Part shown: positions 1 through 9,947 of the stretch, piece after piece
Layout of the letters: every line of letters begins with the position of its first letter
Position numbering within the stretch: position 1 is the first letter of the stretch
Assembly (NCBI GenBank): GCA_947494975.1
Contig: CANLXA010000001.1
Location: 930,001-994,000 of the forward strand
Direction: 5' to 3'
DNA: 64,000 nt
Source: an uncultured Roseicyclus sp.
Lineage (GTDB): Bacteria; Pseudomonadota; Alphaproteobacteria; Rhodobacterales; Rhodobacteraceae
The notes under the pieces: model-generated
What the model saw: the letters and a program-made list of their open reading frames with translations, nothing else
What the model was told of the DNA's origin: nothing
The model's database searches: none
Program-made: the position numbers and the translations under genes

Positions 1-1933
1 ACGCGTCCATCATGCCTGAGCTTTCAACCTGGAACACGGCGACAGTCTTGGCGCTGGCGTAGAGGTCGTAACTGGCCTTGTCGTCCAGCGGGATCAGGTT
101 GATCTGGTTCTCCGTCCCCGGCGCGGGATCGTAGAGCTTCGCACCATCCGGCCCCTCGTGCAATTGCCGCCCCGATTTATGGATCAGCTCAATCGCGTTC
201 TGCACAACGGTCAGCGTTTTCAGGCCCAGAAAGTCGAACTTCACCAGCCCTGCCGGCTCCACCCACTTCATGTTGAACTGCGTGGCGGGCATATCGGATC
301 GTGGATCGCGATAGAGTGGCACCAACTCGTCCAGCGGACGGTCCCCGATCACCACGCCGGCGGCATGGGTGGAGGCGTTGCGCAACAGCCCCTCGATCTT
401 CTCGGCATAGTCGAACAGCCGCCGCGTCGGGTTCACACGGCCATCGCGCTTGTCCTGTTCGCTCTCGCGCATTTCCTCGCGGATGCGTTCTTCTTGCGCC
501 ACCGCCTGAGTGATGGAGACGGGCTTGACGCCCTCCACGGGGATCATCTTGGACAGGCGATCCACCTGGCCGAATGGCATCTGCAACACCCGGCCCACAT
601 CGCGCACGGCGGCCTTGGACAGCAAAGCACCGAAGGTGATGATCTGCCCCACCCGGTCGCGGCCGTATTTCTCCTGCACGTAGCGGATCACCTCTTCCCG
701 GCGATCCATGCAGAAATCGATGTCGAAATCCGGCATCGAGACGCGTTCCGGGTTCAGGAATCGTTCGAACAGCAGGGAGTATCGCAGCGGGTCAAGGTCG
801 GTAATCGTCAAGGCGTAGGCCACCAGCGAGCCGGCACCGGACCCGCGCCCCGGCCCCACGGGGATCTCTTGATCCTTGGACCATTTGATAAAGTCGGCCA
901 CGATCAGGAAATAGCCCGGAAATCCCATCCGTTCGATGATCCCAAGCTCGAAATCGAGCCGTTCCTGATACTCCTCGACCGACGCCGCGTGCGGGATCAC
1001 CGCCAGGCGCTCCTTCAGGCCGTCATTGGCCTGACGGCGCAGTTCCTCCACCTCATTATCGGCGAATTTGGGCAAGATCGGGTCGTGCATTTCCGCCCGG
1101 AACGCGCAACGCCGGGCAATCTCGACAGAGTTTTCCAGCGCTTCCGGCAAGTCCGCGAACAGGGCCGCCATCTCCTCCGGCGACTTGAACGAATGCTGCG
1201 GGGTCAAGCGGCGGCGCGGCTCGGATTGGTCCACATAGGCCCCCTGCGCGATGCAGATCATCGCGTCATGGGCCTCGTAGATCTCGGGCTTCGGGAAGTA
1301 GACATCGTTCGTGGCCACAAGCGGCAAGCCCAACTGGTAGGCCAATTCCACATGGCCCCGCTCTGTTGTCTTCTCGGCCTCCGGCAAGCCGCCTTCGCCG
1401 GGGTGGCGCTGCAATTCCACATACAGGCGGTCGGCATAGATCGCCGACAGCGTCTTCAGCAAGGCCTCGGCCTTGGGCAATTGCGCCGCTTGCAGGTGTC
1501 GCCCGACCGGCCCATCGGGGCCACCGGACAGGCAAATCAAACCCTCCGAATGCCGCTCGAGCTCCGCCAACGTCACATGGGGAAGCGATCCGTCCCCGCG
1601 CAGATAGAGCGCGGAATTCAGCTTCATCAGGTTCTCGTATCCCGTCCGGTTCTGCGCCAGCAAAACCACCGCCGCCGGTGCGCGTGGTTTCTCCCCCGGT
1701 GCTGCAACCTCGTATTGCACATCGATCTGGCAGCCGATGATCGGCTGCACGCCCGCTTTCTTCGCCATCTCGGAGAATTCGAGCGCGCAGAACATGTTGT
1801 TCGTGTCGGTCACGGCAACGGCGGGCATGCCCCCATCGGCGGCGAGACCGGGCAGTTTCTTCACCTTCATCGCCCCTTCCAGCAGGGAATATTCGGTGTG
1901 AAGGCGCAGGTGGATGAATCGGGGCTGGGTCAT
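1..1933 (-). CDS. dnaE: DNA polymerase III alpha subunit (3' part outside window)
   Basis: Catalytic subunit of the replicative DNA polymerase III holoenzyme. The gene starts at an ATG at 1933 and runs off the left edge, so 644 residues are visible; the family is usually around 1,150. The N-terminus ([14 protein letters not shown], residues 7-20) opens a PHP domain. [14 protein letters not shown] lies near residues 355-370. PDFDIDF at 401-407 carries the catalytic aspartate pair (D402, D404), and VKFDFLGL near residue 565 carries the third. Near-identity of these motifs to DnaE1 makes the replicative enzyme likelier than the mutagenic DnaE2/ImuC form, though the diagnostic C-terminus is not visible. 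No helper genes of a mutagenesis cassette lie beside it. Confidence 0.97.
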   Translation of the reverse strand, partial: MTQPRFIHLRLHTEYSLLEGAMKVKKLPGLAADGGMPAVAVTDTNNMFCALEFSEMAKKAGVQPIIGCQIDVQYEVAAPGEKPRAPAAVVLLAQNRTGYENLMKLNSALYLRGDGSLPHVTLAELERHSEGLICLSGGPDGPVGRHLQAAQLPKAEALLKTLSAIYADRLYVELQRHPGEGGLPEAEKTTERGHVELAYQLGLPLVATNDVYFPKPEIYEAHDAMICIAQGAYVDQSEPRRRLTPQHSFKSPEEMAALFADLPEALENSVEIARRCAFRAEMHDPILPKFADNEVEELRRQANDGLKERLAVIPHAASVEEYQERLDFELGIIERMGFPGYFLIVADFIKWSKDQEIPVGPGRGSGAGSLVAYALTITDLDPLRYSLLFERFLNPERVSMPDFDIDFCMDRREEVIRYVQEKYGRDRVGQIITFGALLSKAAVRDVGRVLQMPFGQVDRLSKMIPVEGVKPVSITQAVAQEERIREEMRESEQDKRDGRVNPTRRLFDYAEKIEGLLRNASTHAAGVVIGDRPLDELVPLYRDPRSDMPATQFNMKWVEPAGLVKFDFLGLKTLTVVQNAIELIHKSGRQLHEGPDGAKLYDPAPGTENQINLIPLDDKASYDLYASAKTVAVFQVESSGMMDA

Positions 1934-2021
1934 GGCGCGAGGCTATCCGACGTCGCGCGGATGCGGAACCGCAATCCCATCATCTGGTGGGTTTTTCCGC
2001 CCGCGCCCCTGCAAATGGTGG

Positions 2022-2852
2022 TCAGGGAAGCAGCTGATAGGCGGTGATCCGTCCGCGCCAATAGGGATCATAGCCCGCGAAATCATCAACATAACCGACC
2101 TCGCCCCCGGTCGGTATACGCCGCCCGCCGATGCGTTGGTAATCCTTGTAGAGCCCGCGCCATTCGCGGGACACAATCGTGCCATCCGGGCCTTCCTCCG
2201 GCCGATCTTCGGCGTGCATCTCCAGAATATCGCCATGGTCCCCAAACCGAAACGACACCCGCGCCGGATCCGGCTTGAGCGGCAGGACGGCCTCGACCAT
2301 ATTGTCCCCAACGACCCTCCATTCGATCTCGGGGTTGCCTAGGATGGCGTCGGGCGCCCAGGGGAGCTCGGCCAGATACCGCATCGCCTCGGCCCGATCC
2401 GCAACCGGACCTTCGGCATGGGCGACACGAAACGCGCCCAGAACAGCCACCTGGAACACCCCGCGCCTGCCTACGAAACCGTCGATCACGGTGACCTTTG
2501 GGACGACCTCGCCCCCTTGACGCGCCGACCAGACGAACGCGCTGGTGCCCAACCCGATATGCTGCATTGCGGGTGTCACAACCCACGGCTTGTCGCGCCC
2601 CAGTTTCAGCTCGGCGGCTTGCGTCACGACCAGCGCACGCAAGGCCACGTTCGCGCCGCCACCGTTCTTTTCCGCGAAGGCACGCACGATCTGTGGCAGG
2701 TCGACATGGCGCGTTGCCGGCCCCTCGCGCACCCGCCGCGCCAGATCCTCCGCCAATGCCGAAAACATGCGTCGCCGACGAGCCCAGACCACCGCCAAGC
2801 CCCCAAGCACAATAAGGAAAACCGCTGCCAATATGCCTGCCAGAACGCCCAT
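2022..2852 (-). CDS. Membrane-anchored protein of unknown function, DUF6544-like
   Basis: 276 residues. One N-terminal membrane segment (about residues 4-22) is followed by an RRRR stop-transfer stretch, so the remaining roughly 250 residues probably face the cytoplasm, or sit as a single-anchor domain whose side is uncertain. A block reading MRYLAELPWAPDAIL near the middle resembles the DUF6544/DUF6920 group, a recollection not checked by search. There is no enzyme motif I recognise. It is transcribed towards dnaE with an 88-base gap and divergently from the ArsR operon. GC-rich third positions match its neighbours, so there is no sign of recent transfer. The ATG at 2852 is the only start that includes the membrane anchor. 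Confidence 0.8.
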   Translation of the reverse strand: MGVLAGILAAVFLIVLGGLAVVWARRRRMFSALAEDLARRVREGPATRHVDLPQIVRAFAEKNGGGANVALRALVVTQAAELKLGRDKPWVVTPAMQHIGLGTSAFVWSARQGGEVVPKVTVIDGFVGRRGVFQVAVLGAFRVAHAEGPVADRAEAMRYLAELPWAPDAILGNPEIEWRVVGDNMVEAVLPLKPDPARVSFRFGDHGDILEMHAEDRPEEGPDGTIVSREWRGLYKDYQRIGGRRIPTGGEVGYVDDFAGYDPYWRGRITAYQLLP

Positions 2853-2904
2853 GGTGGTATCTTAACATGGCCGAAAACAGGGGCGGCATGATCCTGCTCA
2901 AACT

Positions 2905-2932
2905 AAAAAGTTAGCCAAAGGGCTATCTTTTT
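2905..2932. promoter_or_regulatory. Inverted repeat, likely operator of the ArsR-type regulator
   Basis: Two 12-base arms, AAAAAGTTAGCC and GGCTATCTTTTT, flank a 4-base centre (aaag) and match at 11 of 12 positions. The repeat sits 25 bases upstream of the arsR start in the divergent intergenic space. ArsR-family repressors bind such AT-rich dyads as homodimers and commonly repress their own operon. The same site could also affect the reverse-strand gene starting at 2852. Binding is inferred from position and symmetry. Confidence 0.5.
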
Positions 2933-2957
2933 GTGATCGCCCGCATTACTAAGCCCC

Positions 2958-3284
2958 ATGGCTAACCATTTGGACCACATTTTCACCGCCCTTGCCGATC
3001 CCACCCGCCGCGCCGTCATTGCCCGGCTGGGTCAGGGGGAGGCGCCGGTTTCAACCCTCGCCAGCCCCCATGACATGGCGCTGCCGAGTTTTCTGAAACA
3101 CATCCATCAGCTGGAACGTGCCGGCCTTGTCAGCACCCGGAAGGTGGGGCGCACCCGCATCTGCACGCTCCATCCCGAAGCTCTGGGCACGGTCAACACA
3201 TGGTTGGATCAGCAACGCCACATTTGGGAAGGCCGTCTCGACCGGCTTGACGCTTTCCTTTCCCGCACGGAGGACGATACATGA
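2958..3284 (+). CDS. ArsR-family winged-helix transcriptional regulator
   Basis: 108 residues, the usual size of a single-domain ArsR/SmtB regulator. The N-terminal block reading IFTALADPTRRAVIARL is the hallmark of the subgroup that accompanies SRPBCC (AHSA1) proteins. The recognition helix region is PSFLKHIHQLERAGLV, followed by the wing (TRKVGRTRICTL). No metal-binding CxC motif is present, so it is not an arsenic or zinc sensor. It overlaps the next gene by 4 bases (ATGA), and the two downstream SRPBCC genes are its probable targets. The dyad at 2905-2932 is the candidate operator. Start chosen at the ATG giving the family-typical N-terminus. Confidence 0.93.
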   Translation: MANHLDHIFTALADPTRRAVIARLGQGEAPVSTLASPHDMALPSFLKHIHQLERAGLVSTRKVGRTRICTLHPEALGTVNTWLDQQRHIWEGRLDRLDAFLSRTEDDT

Positions 3285-3733
3285 CCGATACCGAAACCCT
3301 CACCTTCTCGCGCAGCCTGTCCGCCGCGCCCGATCGCGTCCTCAAGGCGTTGACGGAGGCCGATGCGCGAATGGCATGGGGCCCGCCCGATGCCGATACC
3401 GTTGTCTTGATCGAGGATCAGCCCGAGCCCGCGCCGGGCGTGCGCGAAACCTCCCGCTGCGGCCCGGCGGACAATCCCTACGTGACCGTTCAGACCGACT
3501 GGATCCTGCTTGGGCCTGACCGCGTCAGCTATGCCGAAACCCTGTCGGCGGAAGGCGAGGCCTTCGCCACCAGCCTTGCCATCTTCGATTTGGAGGAAAC
3601 TCCGAATGGCACCGAGATGTCTGCAACGATCCTGGTTGCCAGCTTCGCCGGGCCGGACGTGATCCCCGAAGTGCAATCCGGCTGGACCCACTCGGTGGAA
3701 AGCCTTGCCCGGTACATCGAAGGCGGCGCCTGA
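3281..3733 (+). CDS. SRPBCC (AHSA1/START-like) domain protein
   Basis: 150 residues forming one SRPBCC ligand-binding fold of the AHSA1 type. The N-terminal pattern LTFSRSLSAAPDRVLKALTEADARMAWG matches the family's opening strand and helix. No catalytic residues are known for this group; members bind hydrophobic ligands in a deep pocket. It is the middle gene of a three-gene operon, joined to the regulator by an ATGA overlap and to the second SRPBCC gene by a 1-base TGATG junction. That tight coupling suggests a ligand-response module controlled by the upstream repressor. The ligand cannot be predicted. Confidence 0.85.
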   Translation: MTDTETLTFSRSLSAAPDRVLKALTEADARMAWGPPDADTVVLIEDQPEPAPGVRETSRCGPADNPYVTVQTDWILLGPDRVSYAETLSAEGEAFATSLAIFDLEETPNGTEMSATILVASFAGPDVIPEVQSGWTHSVESLARYIEGGA

Positions 3734-4215
3734 TGGCAGGGCCGTCGGACGAGTTCGACCCTGCGCGCGACCTTCTTCTTGAACGCGCATTGGCGGCCCC
3801 GCCCGAAAAGGTCTGGCGCTGCTGGACCGAGGCCGACCTGCTGTGCCAATGGTTCACCCCGCCGCCCTGGCGCTGCGCGGAAGCCGTGGTAGATCCACGT
3901 CCCGGCGGGCGGTTCTTCACCCGCATGGCCGGCCCGGATGGAGAAGACATGCCGTCGGAGGGCTGTTTCCTGATCGTGGAGGAGGGCCGCACCCTCGCCT
4001 TCACCGATGCCCTCTCGGCAGGGTTCCGGCCCACCGGCGGCGGTTTCATGACAGCGACGGTGACATTCATGCCCGACGGCACCGGCACCGCCTACAAGGT
4101 GATCGTCCGCCACGCCACGCCGGATGCGCGGGATCAACATGATGCCATGGGGTTTCAGGACGGATGGGGCACGGCCGCTGCGCAATTGGACGCTCTGGCT
4201 CGCGGCCTGAGATAA
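3733..4215 (+). CDS. SRPBCC (AHSA1-like) domain protein, second copy
   Basis: 160 residues. The sequence FDPARDLLLERALAAPPEKVWRCWTEADLLCQWF followed by GGRFFTRM is a classic AHSA1/polyketide-cyclase-like SRPBCC signature, better conserved than in the preceding gene. LAFTDAL and GTAYKVIVRHAT are typical later strands. It overlaps the first SRPBCC gene by one base (TGATG), so the two are probably translated together and could form a heterodimer, though that is inference. Co-regulation by the ArsR protein is expected because there is no separate promoter space. Confidence 0.88.
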   Translation: MAGPSDEFDPARDLLLERALAAPPEKVWRCWTEADLLCQWFTPPPWRCAEAVVDPRPGGRFFTRMAGPDGEDMPSEGCFLIVEEGRTLAFTDALSAGFRPTGGGFMTATVTFMPDGTGTAYKVIVRHATPDARDQHDAMGFQDGWGTAAAQLDALARGLR

Positions 4216-4255
4216 ACCGCTTCTCGGCGCCCGACAGGCGTGTCAGCTTGTCATC

Positions 4256-5212
4256 ATGTTGAGACCGACCGCCCTCGCCCTGCTCCTCTTTGCCCAACCC
4301 GCCTTTGCCTTCCCCGTCGAAAGGTGCATCAACCTCGGCGCCGCGATGGAAGCGCCGGTTGAGGGCGATTGGGGCTACGTCATCCAGCGCCGCCATATCC
4401 ACGAGATCGCGACGGCGGGTTTTGACACGATCCGCCTGCCCGTCCGCTTCTCCGCCCATTGGGATGGCCAGCGTCTGGACCCGCAGATCCTCGCCCGTAC
4501 GGATCAGATTATTGCATGGGCCGACGCGGTGGGCCTGAACGTGATCCTCGATCTGCACCATTTCACCGAGCTGAACGCGAACCCGGACGCTCACATCCCG
4601 ACGCTCCATCAAATCTGGGATGCGCTGGCCATCCACTACACCGGCGCGCCGGACAACCTGATCTTCGAGCTGTTCAACGAGCCCGAAGACGCCTTCACGA
4701 CCACCCGCGCGCTGCCGGTTTTCGCACAGATCACCGCGCGGATCCGCAATGCCCACCCGGACCGCTGGATCATAACCGGTGGCGGCAACTGGAACGACCT
4801 TGATGACATGCTGCACATGCCGCCGCCCGGTCACCGCGAGGTGCGCACGTTCCACTACTACCGGCCCTGGGCGTTCACCCACCAGCAGGCCGCCTATCTG
4901 GAGGATCCGCCGCCACCCACGCCCTGGGGCAGCCCGGAGGATCGCGCCACCCTCGCCGCCGACATGGCGCGGGCGGGATCGGCGGACGGCCCGGTATTTC
5001 TGGGGGAGTTCGGCGTCTACGCCGCCACCGATCCGGACGACCGGCTAAGCTGGATCACGGCGGTGCGTGAAGCCGCCGACGCCAACGATCTGCCGTGGTG
5101 CTACTGGGGCTTCACCCAAGGGGCCGTCACCGGGTTTTCCGCCTATGACACAGCCGCGGAGCAGTGGGAGCCCGGGATGCGCGACGCGCTCCTGCCCGAA
5201 CCACCGTCTTGA
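4256..5212 (+). CDS. Secreted glycoside hydrolase family 5 (cellulase-like)
   Basis: 318 residues with an N-terminal signal peptide (MLRPTALALLLFAQPAFAF). It is a TIM-barrel retaining glycosidase of family GH5, acting on beta-glucan or beta-mannan type polysaccharides outside the cytoplasm. The acid/base glutamate is E142 in FELFNEPED and the nucleophile is E251 in VFLGEFGV. The motifs DTIRLPVRF and NVILDLHHF mark the first barrel strands. There is no carbohydrate-binding module and the length is close to a bare catalytic domain. It stands alone, 40 bases after the SRPBCC operon and followed by a GC-rich hairpin, so it is probably transcribed separately. Substrate specificity cannot be read from sequence. 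Confidence 0.93.
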   Translation: MLRPTALALLLFAQPAFAFPVERCINLGAAMEAPVEGDWGYVIQRRHIHEIATAGFDTIRLPVRFSAHWDGQRLDPQILARTDQIIAWADAVGLNVILDLHHFTELNANPDAHIPTLHQIWDALAIHYTGAPDNLIFELFNEPEDAFTTTRALPVFAQITARIRNAHPDRWIITGGGNWNDLDDMLHMPPPGHREVRTFHYYRPWAFTHQQAAYLEDPPPPTPWGSPEDRATLAADMARAGSADGPVFLGEFGVYAATDPDDRLSWITAVREAADANDLPWCYWGFTQGAVTGFSAYDTAAEQWEPGMRDALLPEPPS

Positions 5213-5216
5213 TATT

Positions 5217-5246
5217 CCGGCGCAGCCGCGCTTTGCTGTGCGCCGG
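5217..5246 (+). terminator. GC-rich hairpin after the GH5 gene
   Basis: Perfect 8-base arms CCGGCGCA and TGCGCCGG enclose a 14-base loop, starting 4 bases past the GH5 stop codon. No clear run of T follows, so it is either an imperfect terminator or an mRNA 3'-end stabiliser. It separates the glycosidase from the xdh operon. Confidence 0.4.
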
Positions 5247-5338
5247 TCATACGACATTCCGGGGCCGCCCTCTACGCCGCATCGAGGGCCGGATGACCAC
5301 CCCATTTGCGAAAAGGTAACGCGGCGGGCAATGCGCAT

Positions 5339-6744
<1,406 letters not shown>

Positions 6745-6748
<4 letters not shown>

Positions 6749-9189
6749 GCGTCCACAAGGCCGTGCCCCACGACGCCGCGCAGCTACATGTCACGGGGCG
6801 TGCCCGATATGTGGACGACATCCCGGTTCCCGCCGATTGCCTGCATCTGGCCTTTGGCCTTTCCACCATCGCCAAGGGTCGACTGACGGCTCTCGATCTG
6901 GACGCCGTGCGCGCGGCGCCGGGAGTGGTGGGCGTGTGGGCCGGTAATGATCTGGATCCGATCCCCGATTGCTCCCCGTCCAATCACGACGAGCCACTCC
7001 TGAGCGACGGCGCGATCCACTATGCGGGCCAACCGCTTTTCCTTGTGGCCGCAACCGGCCACCTGGCGGCCCGCAAGGCCGCGACCCTTGCCCGCGTGGA
7101 CGTGGTGGAAGAGACGCCGATCCTCAGCATCGATCAGGCCCGCGCGGCCGATAGCCGGTTCGAGGACGGCCCGCGCATCTATGCCAAGGGCGATATCGAT
7201 GCGGCGCTGGATCAAGCGGATCACATCGTTGAGGGCACCATCGAGATCGGCGGTCAGGAGCATTTCTACCTGGAAGGCCAGGCCGCCCTCGCCCTGCCCC
7301 AGGAAGATGGCGACATGATCGTGCACTCGTCCTCGCAGCACCCGACCGAGATCCAGCACAAGGTCGCCGATGCGTTGGGCCGCCCGATGCACGCGGTCCG
7401 CGTCGAAGTGCGCCGCATGGGCGGCGGGTTCGGCGGCAAGGAAAGCCAGGGCAATCACCTGGCCATCGCCTGCGCCGTGGTTGCCGAACGGACCGGTCGA
7501 CCTGCGAAGATGCGGTACGACCGCGACGATGATTTCATCGTGACCGGCAAGCGCCACGATGCGCGCATTTCCTACCGTGCCGGGTTCGACGGGGACGGGC
7601 GCTGCCTCGGCGTCAACTATGTACAGGACATCCGGTGTGGATGGGCGATGGACCTGTCCCTCCCCGTGGCCGACCGGGCGATGCTGCATGCCGATAATGC
7701 ATACCTTCTGCCCGCGGCGCGGATCACGTCGCACCGGTGGAAGACCAACACCCAATCCGCCACGGCCTTCCGCGGCTTCGGCGGGCCGCAGGGCATGGTG
7801 GGGATCGAGCGCGTGATGGATCATGCGGCCTTCGTTCTGGATATGGATCCCCTGCAGGTGAGACGCCTGAATTACTATCGGAAGGCTCCTGCCGCCGATG
7901 CCGGACCCTCCGGGGGGAGTTTTTCGGCCAAGATGAAACAGGGCGCGCGCCTGGACACCGCCGACCTGGAGGGGCGTGGTGCTGTGCGGGTGGCCCCGGT
8001 CACTGGCACTGCGAAGCGGTTCGGCGGCGCCCATTCACCGGTGGCCGGAGGCGACGCGCCGAACACGACACCCTACGGGATGGAGGTTGAGGATTTCATC
8101 CTGAACGACATGACCGATCGGCTTGCGGCGGACTGTGATTACAAAGGCCGCAGGGCGGATATTGCAGCGTGGAATGCGCGCGAGCCTGTCCTCAAGCGCG
8201 GGATCGCGCTGACACCGGTGAAGTTCGGGATTTCCTTCACGTTGACCCATCTGAATCAGGCGGGCGCGCTGGTGCATGTGTATCAGGACGGCTCCATCCA
8301 CATGAACCATGGCGGCACCGAGATGGGGCAGGGCCTGTTTCAGAAGGTGGCGCAGGTGGCGGCCGCCCGGTTCGGCGTGCCGCTGGCGCAGGTGAAGATC
8401 ACCGCGACCGATACCGGCAAGGTTCCCAACACGTCGGCCACGGCGGCCAGTTCCGGCAGCGACCTCAACGGGATGGCGGTAAAGGCCGCCTGCGACGCAC
8501 TGTGCGGGCGGATCGCGGAGGTGGTGGCGCCCGAGTTGCAGGCCGAAGCCGCCGACGTGGTGTTCGAGGAGGGGATGGTCCGTGCGGGCACGGCGGAGAT
8601 GACGTTCGAGGACGCCGTCGCGCGCACCTATCTGGCGCGCGTCTCGCTGTCGGCCACGGGTTTCTACAAGACGCCCAGGATCGCCTGGGACCGCATCGCC
8701 GGGCAAGGCCGCCCGTTTTTCTATTTCGCCTATGGCGCCGCCTGTTCCGAAGTGGTGATCGACACGCTGACCGGCGAAAACCGCATTCTTCGCACGGATA
8801 TCCTGCACGATGTGGGCCAGTCCCTGAACCCGGCGCTGGATGTGGGCCAGATCGAGGGCGGCTTCGTACAGGGCGCGGGCTGGCTGACGATGGAGGAGCT
8901 GGTCTGGGACGACAAAGGCGTGCTCAGGACCCATGCGCCGTCGACCTACAAGATCCCCTGCGCCTCGGACGCGCCGGATGTCTTCAACGTGGCGCTTTGG
9001 GATGGGGTCAACCGGGAAGACACGATCTATCGCTCCAAAGCGGTGGGGGAGCCGCCCTTCATGTTGGGGATCAGCGTGTTGTCCGCCCTGGGGCAGGCCT
9101 GCGCGGCATGTGGGCCGCATTTCCCGGATCTGCAGGCACCGGCCACCGCCGAGGCGGTGCTGGCCGCCGTGACACGCGCCCGCGGATGA
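6745..9189 (+). CDS. xdhB: Xanthine dehydrogenase large (molybdopterin) subunit
   Basis: 814 residues. This is the molybdenum-cofactor subunit that hydroxylates hypoxanthine and xanthine. Visible family motifs are [10 protein letters not shown] (G226-E233), the substrate-binding arginine R343 in ATAFRGFGG, and the catalytic glutamate E769 in [14 protein letters not shown]. It is longer than the roughly 760-780 residues usual for XdhB. The excess maps to about residues 383-439, between NYYRKAP and NTTPYGM, where homologues pass almost directly from one block to the other. ATGA overlaps at both ends couple it to xdhA and xdhC. The enzyme should be active provided the insertion forms a surface loop. 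Confidence 0.97.
7891..8061 (+). other. Probable in-frame insertion within xdhB
   Basis: This segment encodes about 57 residues (roughly 383-439), Gly/Ala/Ser-rich, with no resemblance I can see to XdhB. It begins with a G-run (CCCTCCGGGGGGAG), then TTTTT and cggccaagatgaaac. That shape resembles short intergenic repeats of Rhodobacterales genomes from memory, not checked. The reading frame is kept throughout. Confidence 0.5.
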
Positions 9190-9947
9190 GCGCCGTGCGC
9201 GTCACCATCGTGGCGGCCCGGGGCTCAGCCCCGCGGGACGCCGGCACCGCGATGCTGGTCCATCCCGACCACATCGACGGAACGATCGGCGGCGGCGCGC
9301 TGGAATGGGAGGCGATGCGGATCGCCCGGGAGATGCTGAACGGGGAGACCGCCCAGACCACCCGCACGATCGCGCTTGGCCCGGCTCTCGGCCAATGTTG
9401 CGGCGGGGCCGTAACGATACTCTTTGAGCCAGCCGAGACCCTGCCAGAGCCTTTGGGCATGCCGGTCTGGATCTGGGGCGCGGGCCATGTGGGCCGTGCG
9501 CTTATCCACAGCTTATCCCCGCTGCCGGACATCTCGCTCACATGGGTCGATGTCGCGGAAGAGCGGTTTCCACAGGCTGTCCCCGTGAATATCCACAAGG
9601 TGGTGGCTGCCGACCCTCCCGTACTGATGCCTCACGCGCCGCCGGACGCACATCACCTGATCCTGACCTATTCCCATGACATCGACCTGGCCCTCTGCCA
9701 CGCCGCTCTGAACCACCAGTTTGCCAGCGTCGGTCTGATCGGATCAGCCACCAAGTGGGCCCGCTTTCGCAAACGGCTCGGCCAATTGGGCCACGATGAT
9801 GCACAAATATCGCGCATTGATTGCCCAATTGGGGACCCATCGCTCGGCAAACACCCGCAAGCCATTGCGATTGGCGTCGCCGCGCGGCTACTTGATAGGC
9901 AAATGCTGCAAGAATCGGCACTCGCGACGAGGTCTGGGGGGACATGA
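9186..9947 (+). CDS. xdhC: Xanthine dehydrogenase accessory protein XdhC
   Basis: 253 residues. XdhC binds molybdenum cofactor, promotes its sulfuration and inserts it into XdhB; it is not part of the mature enzyme. The N-terminal block has GSAPRDAGTAMLV and GTIGGGALEWEA, then GQCCGGAV. The C-terminal Rossmann half starts with VWIWGAGHVGRAL at residues 94-106, and ends with ASVGLIGSATKW and the CPIGDPSLGKHPQAIAIGVAARLL block. The start at 9186 makes an ATGA overlap with xdhB. The same frame stays open for about 1 kb upstream inside xdhB, which is a shadow and not part of the protein. It overlaps the ABC ATPase gene by 4 bases. Confidence 0.95.
   Translation: MSAVRVTIVAARGSAPRDAGTAMLVHPDHIDGTIGGGALEWEAMRIAREMLNGETAQTTRTIALGPALGQCCGGAVTILFEPAETLPEPLGMPVWIWGAGHVGRALIHSLSPLPDISLTWVDVAEERFPQAVPVNIHKVVAADPPVLMPHAPPDAHHLILTYSHDIDLALCHAALNHQFASVGLIGSATKWARFRKRLGQLGHDDAQISRIDCPIGDPSLGKHPQAIAIGVAARLLDRQMLQESALATRSGGT

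Noticed and set aside
158-2047. 629-codon forward open frame opposite dnaE
   Set aside because: It lies fully antisense to dnaE, has histidine-, glutamine- and arginine-rich sequence without any domain, and is a by-product of high GC content.
8169-9185. Possible N-terminal extension of XdhC by 339 residues
   Set aside because: The region is the out-of-frame 3' half of xdhB; the XdhC family N-terminus begins at 9186 with an ATGA overlap.
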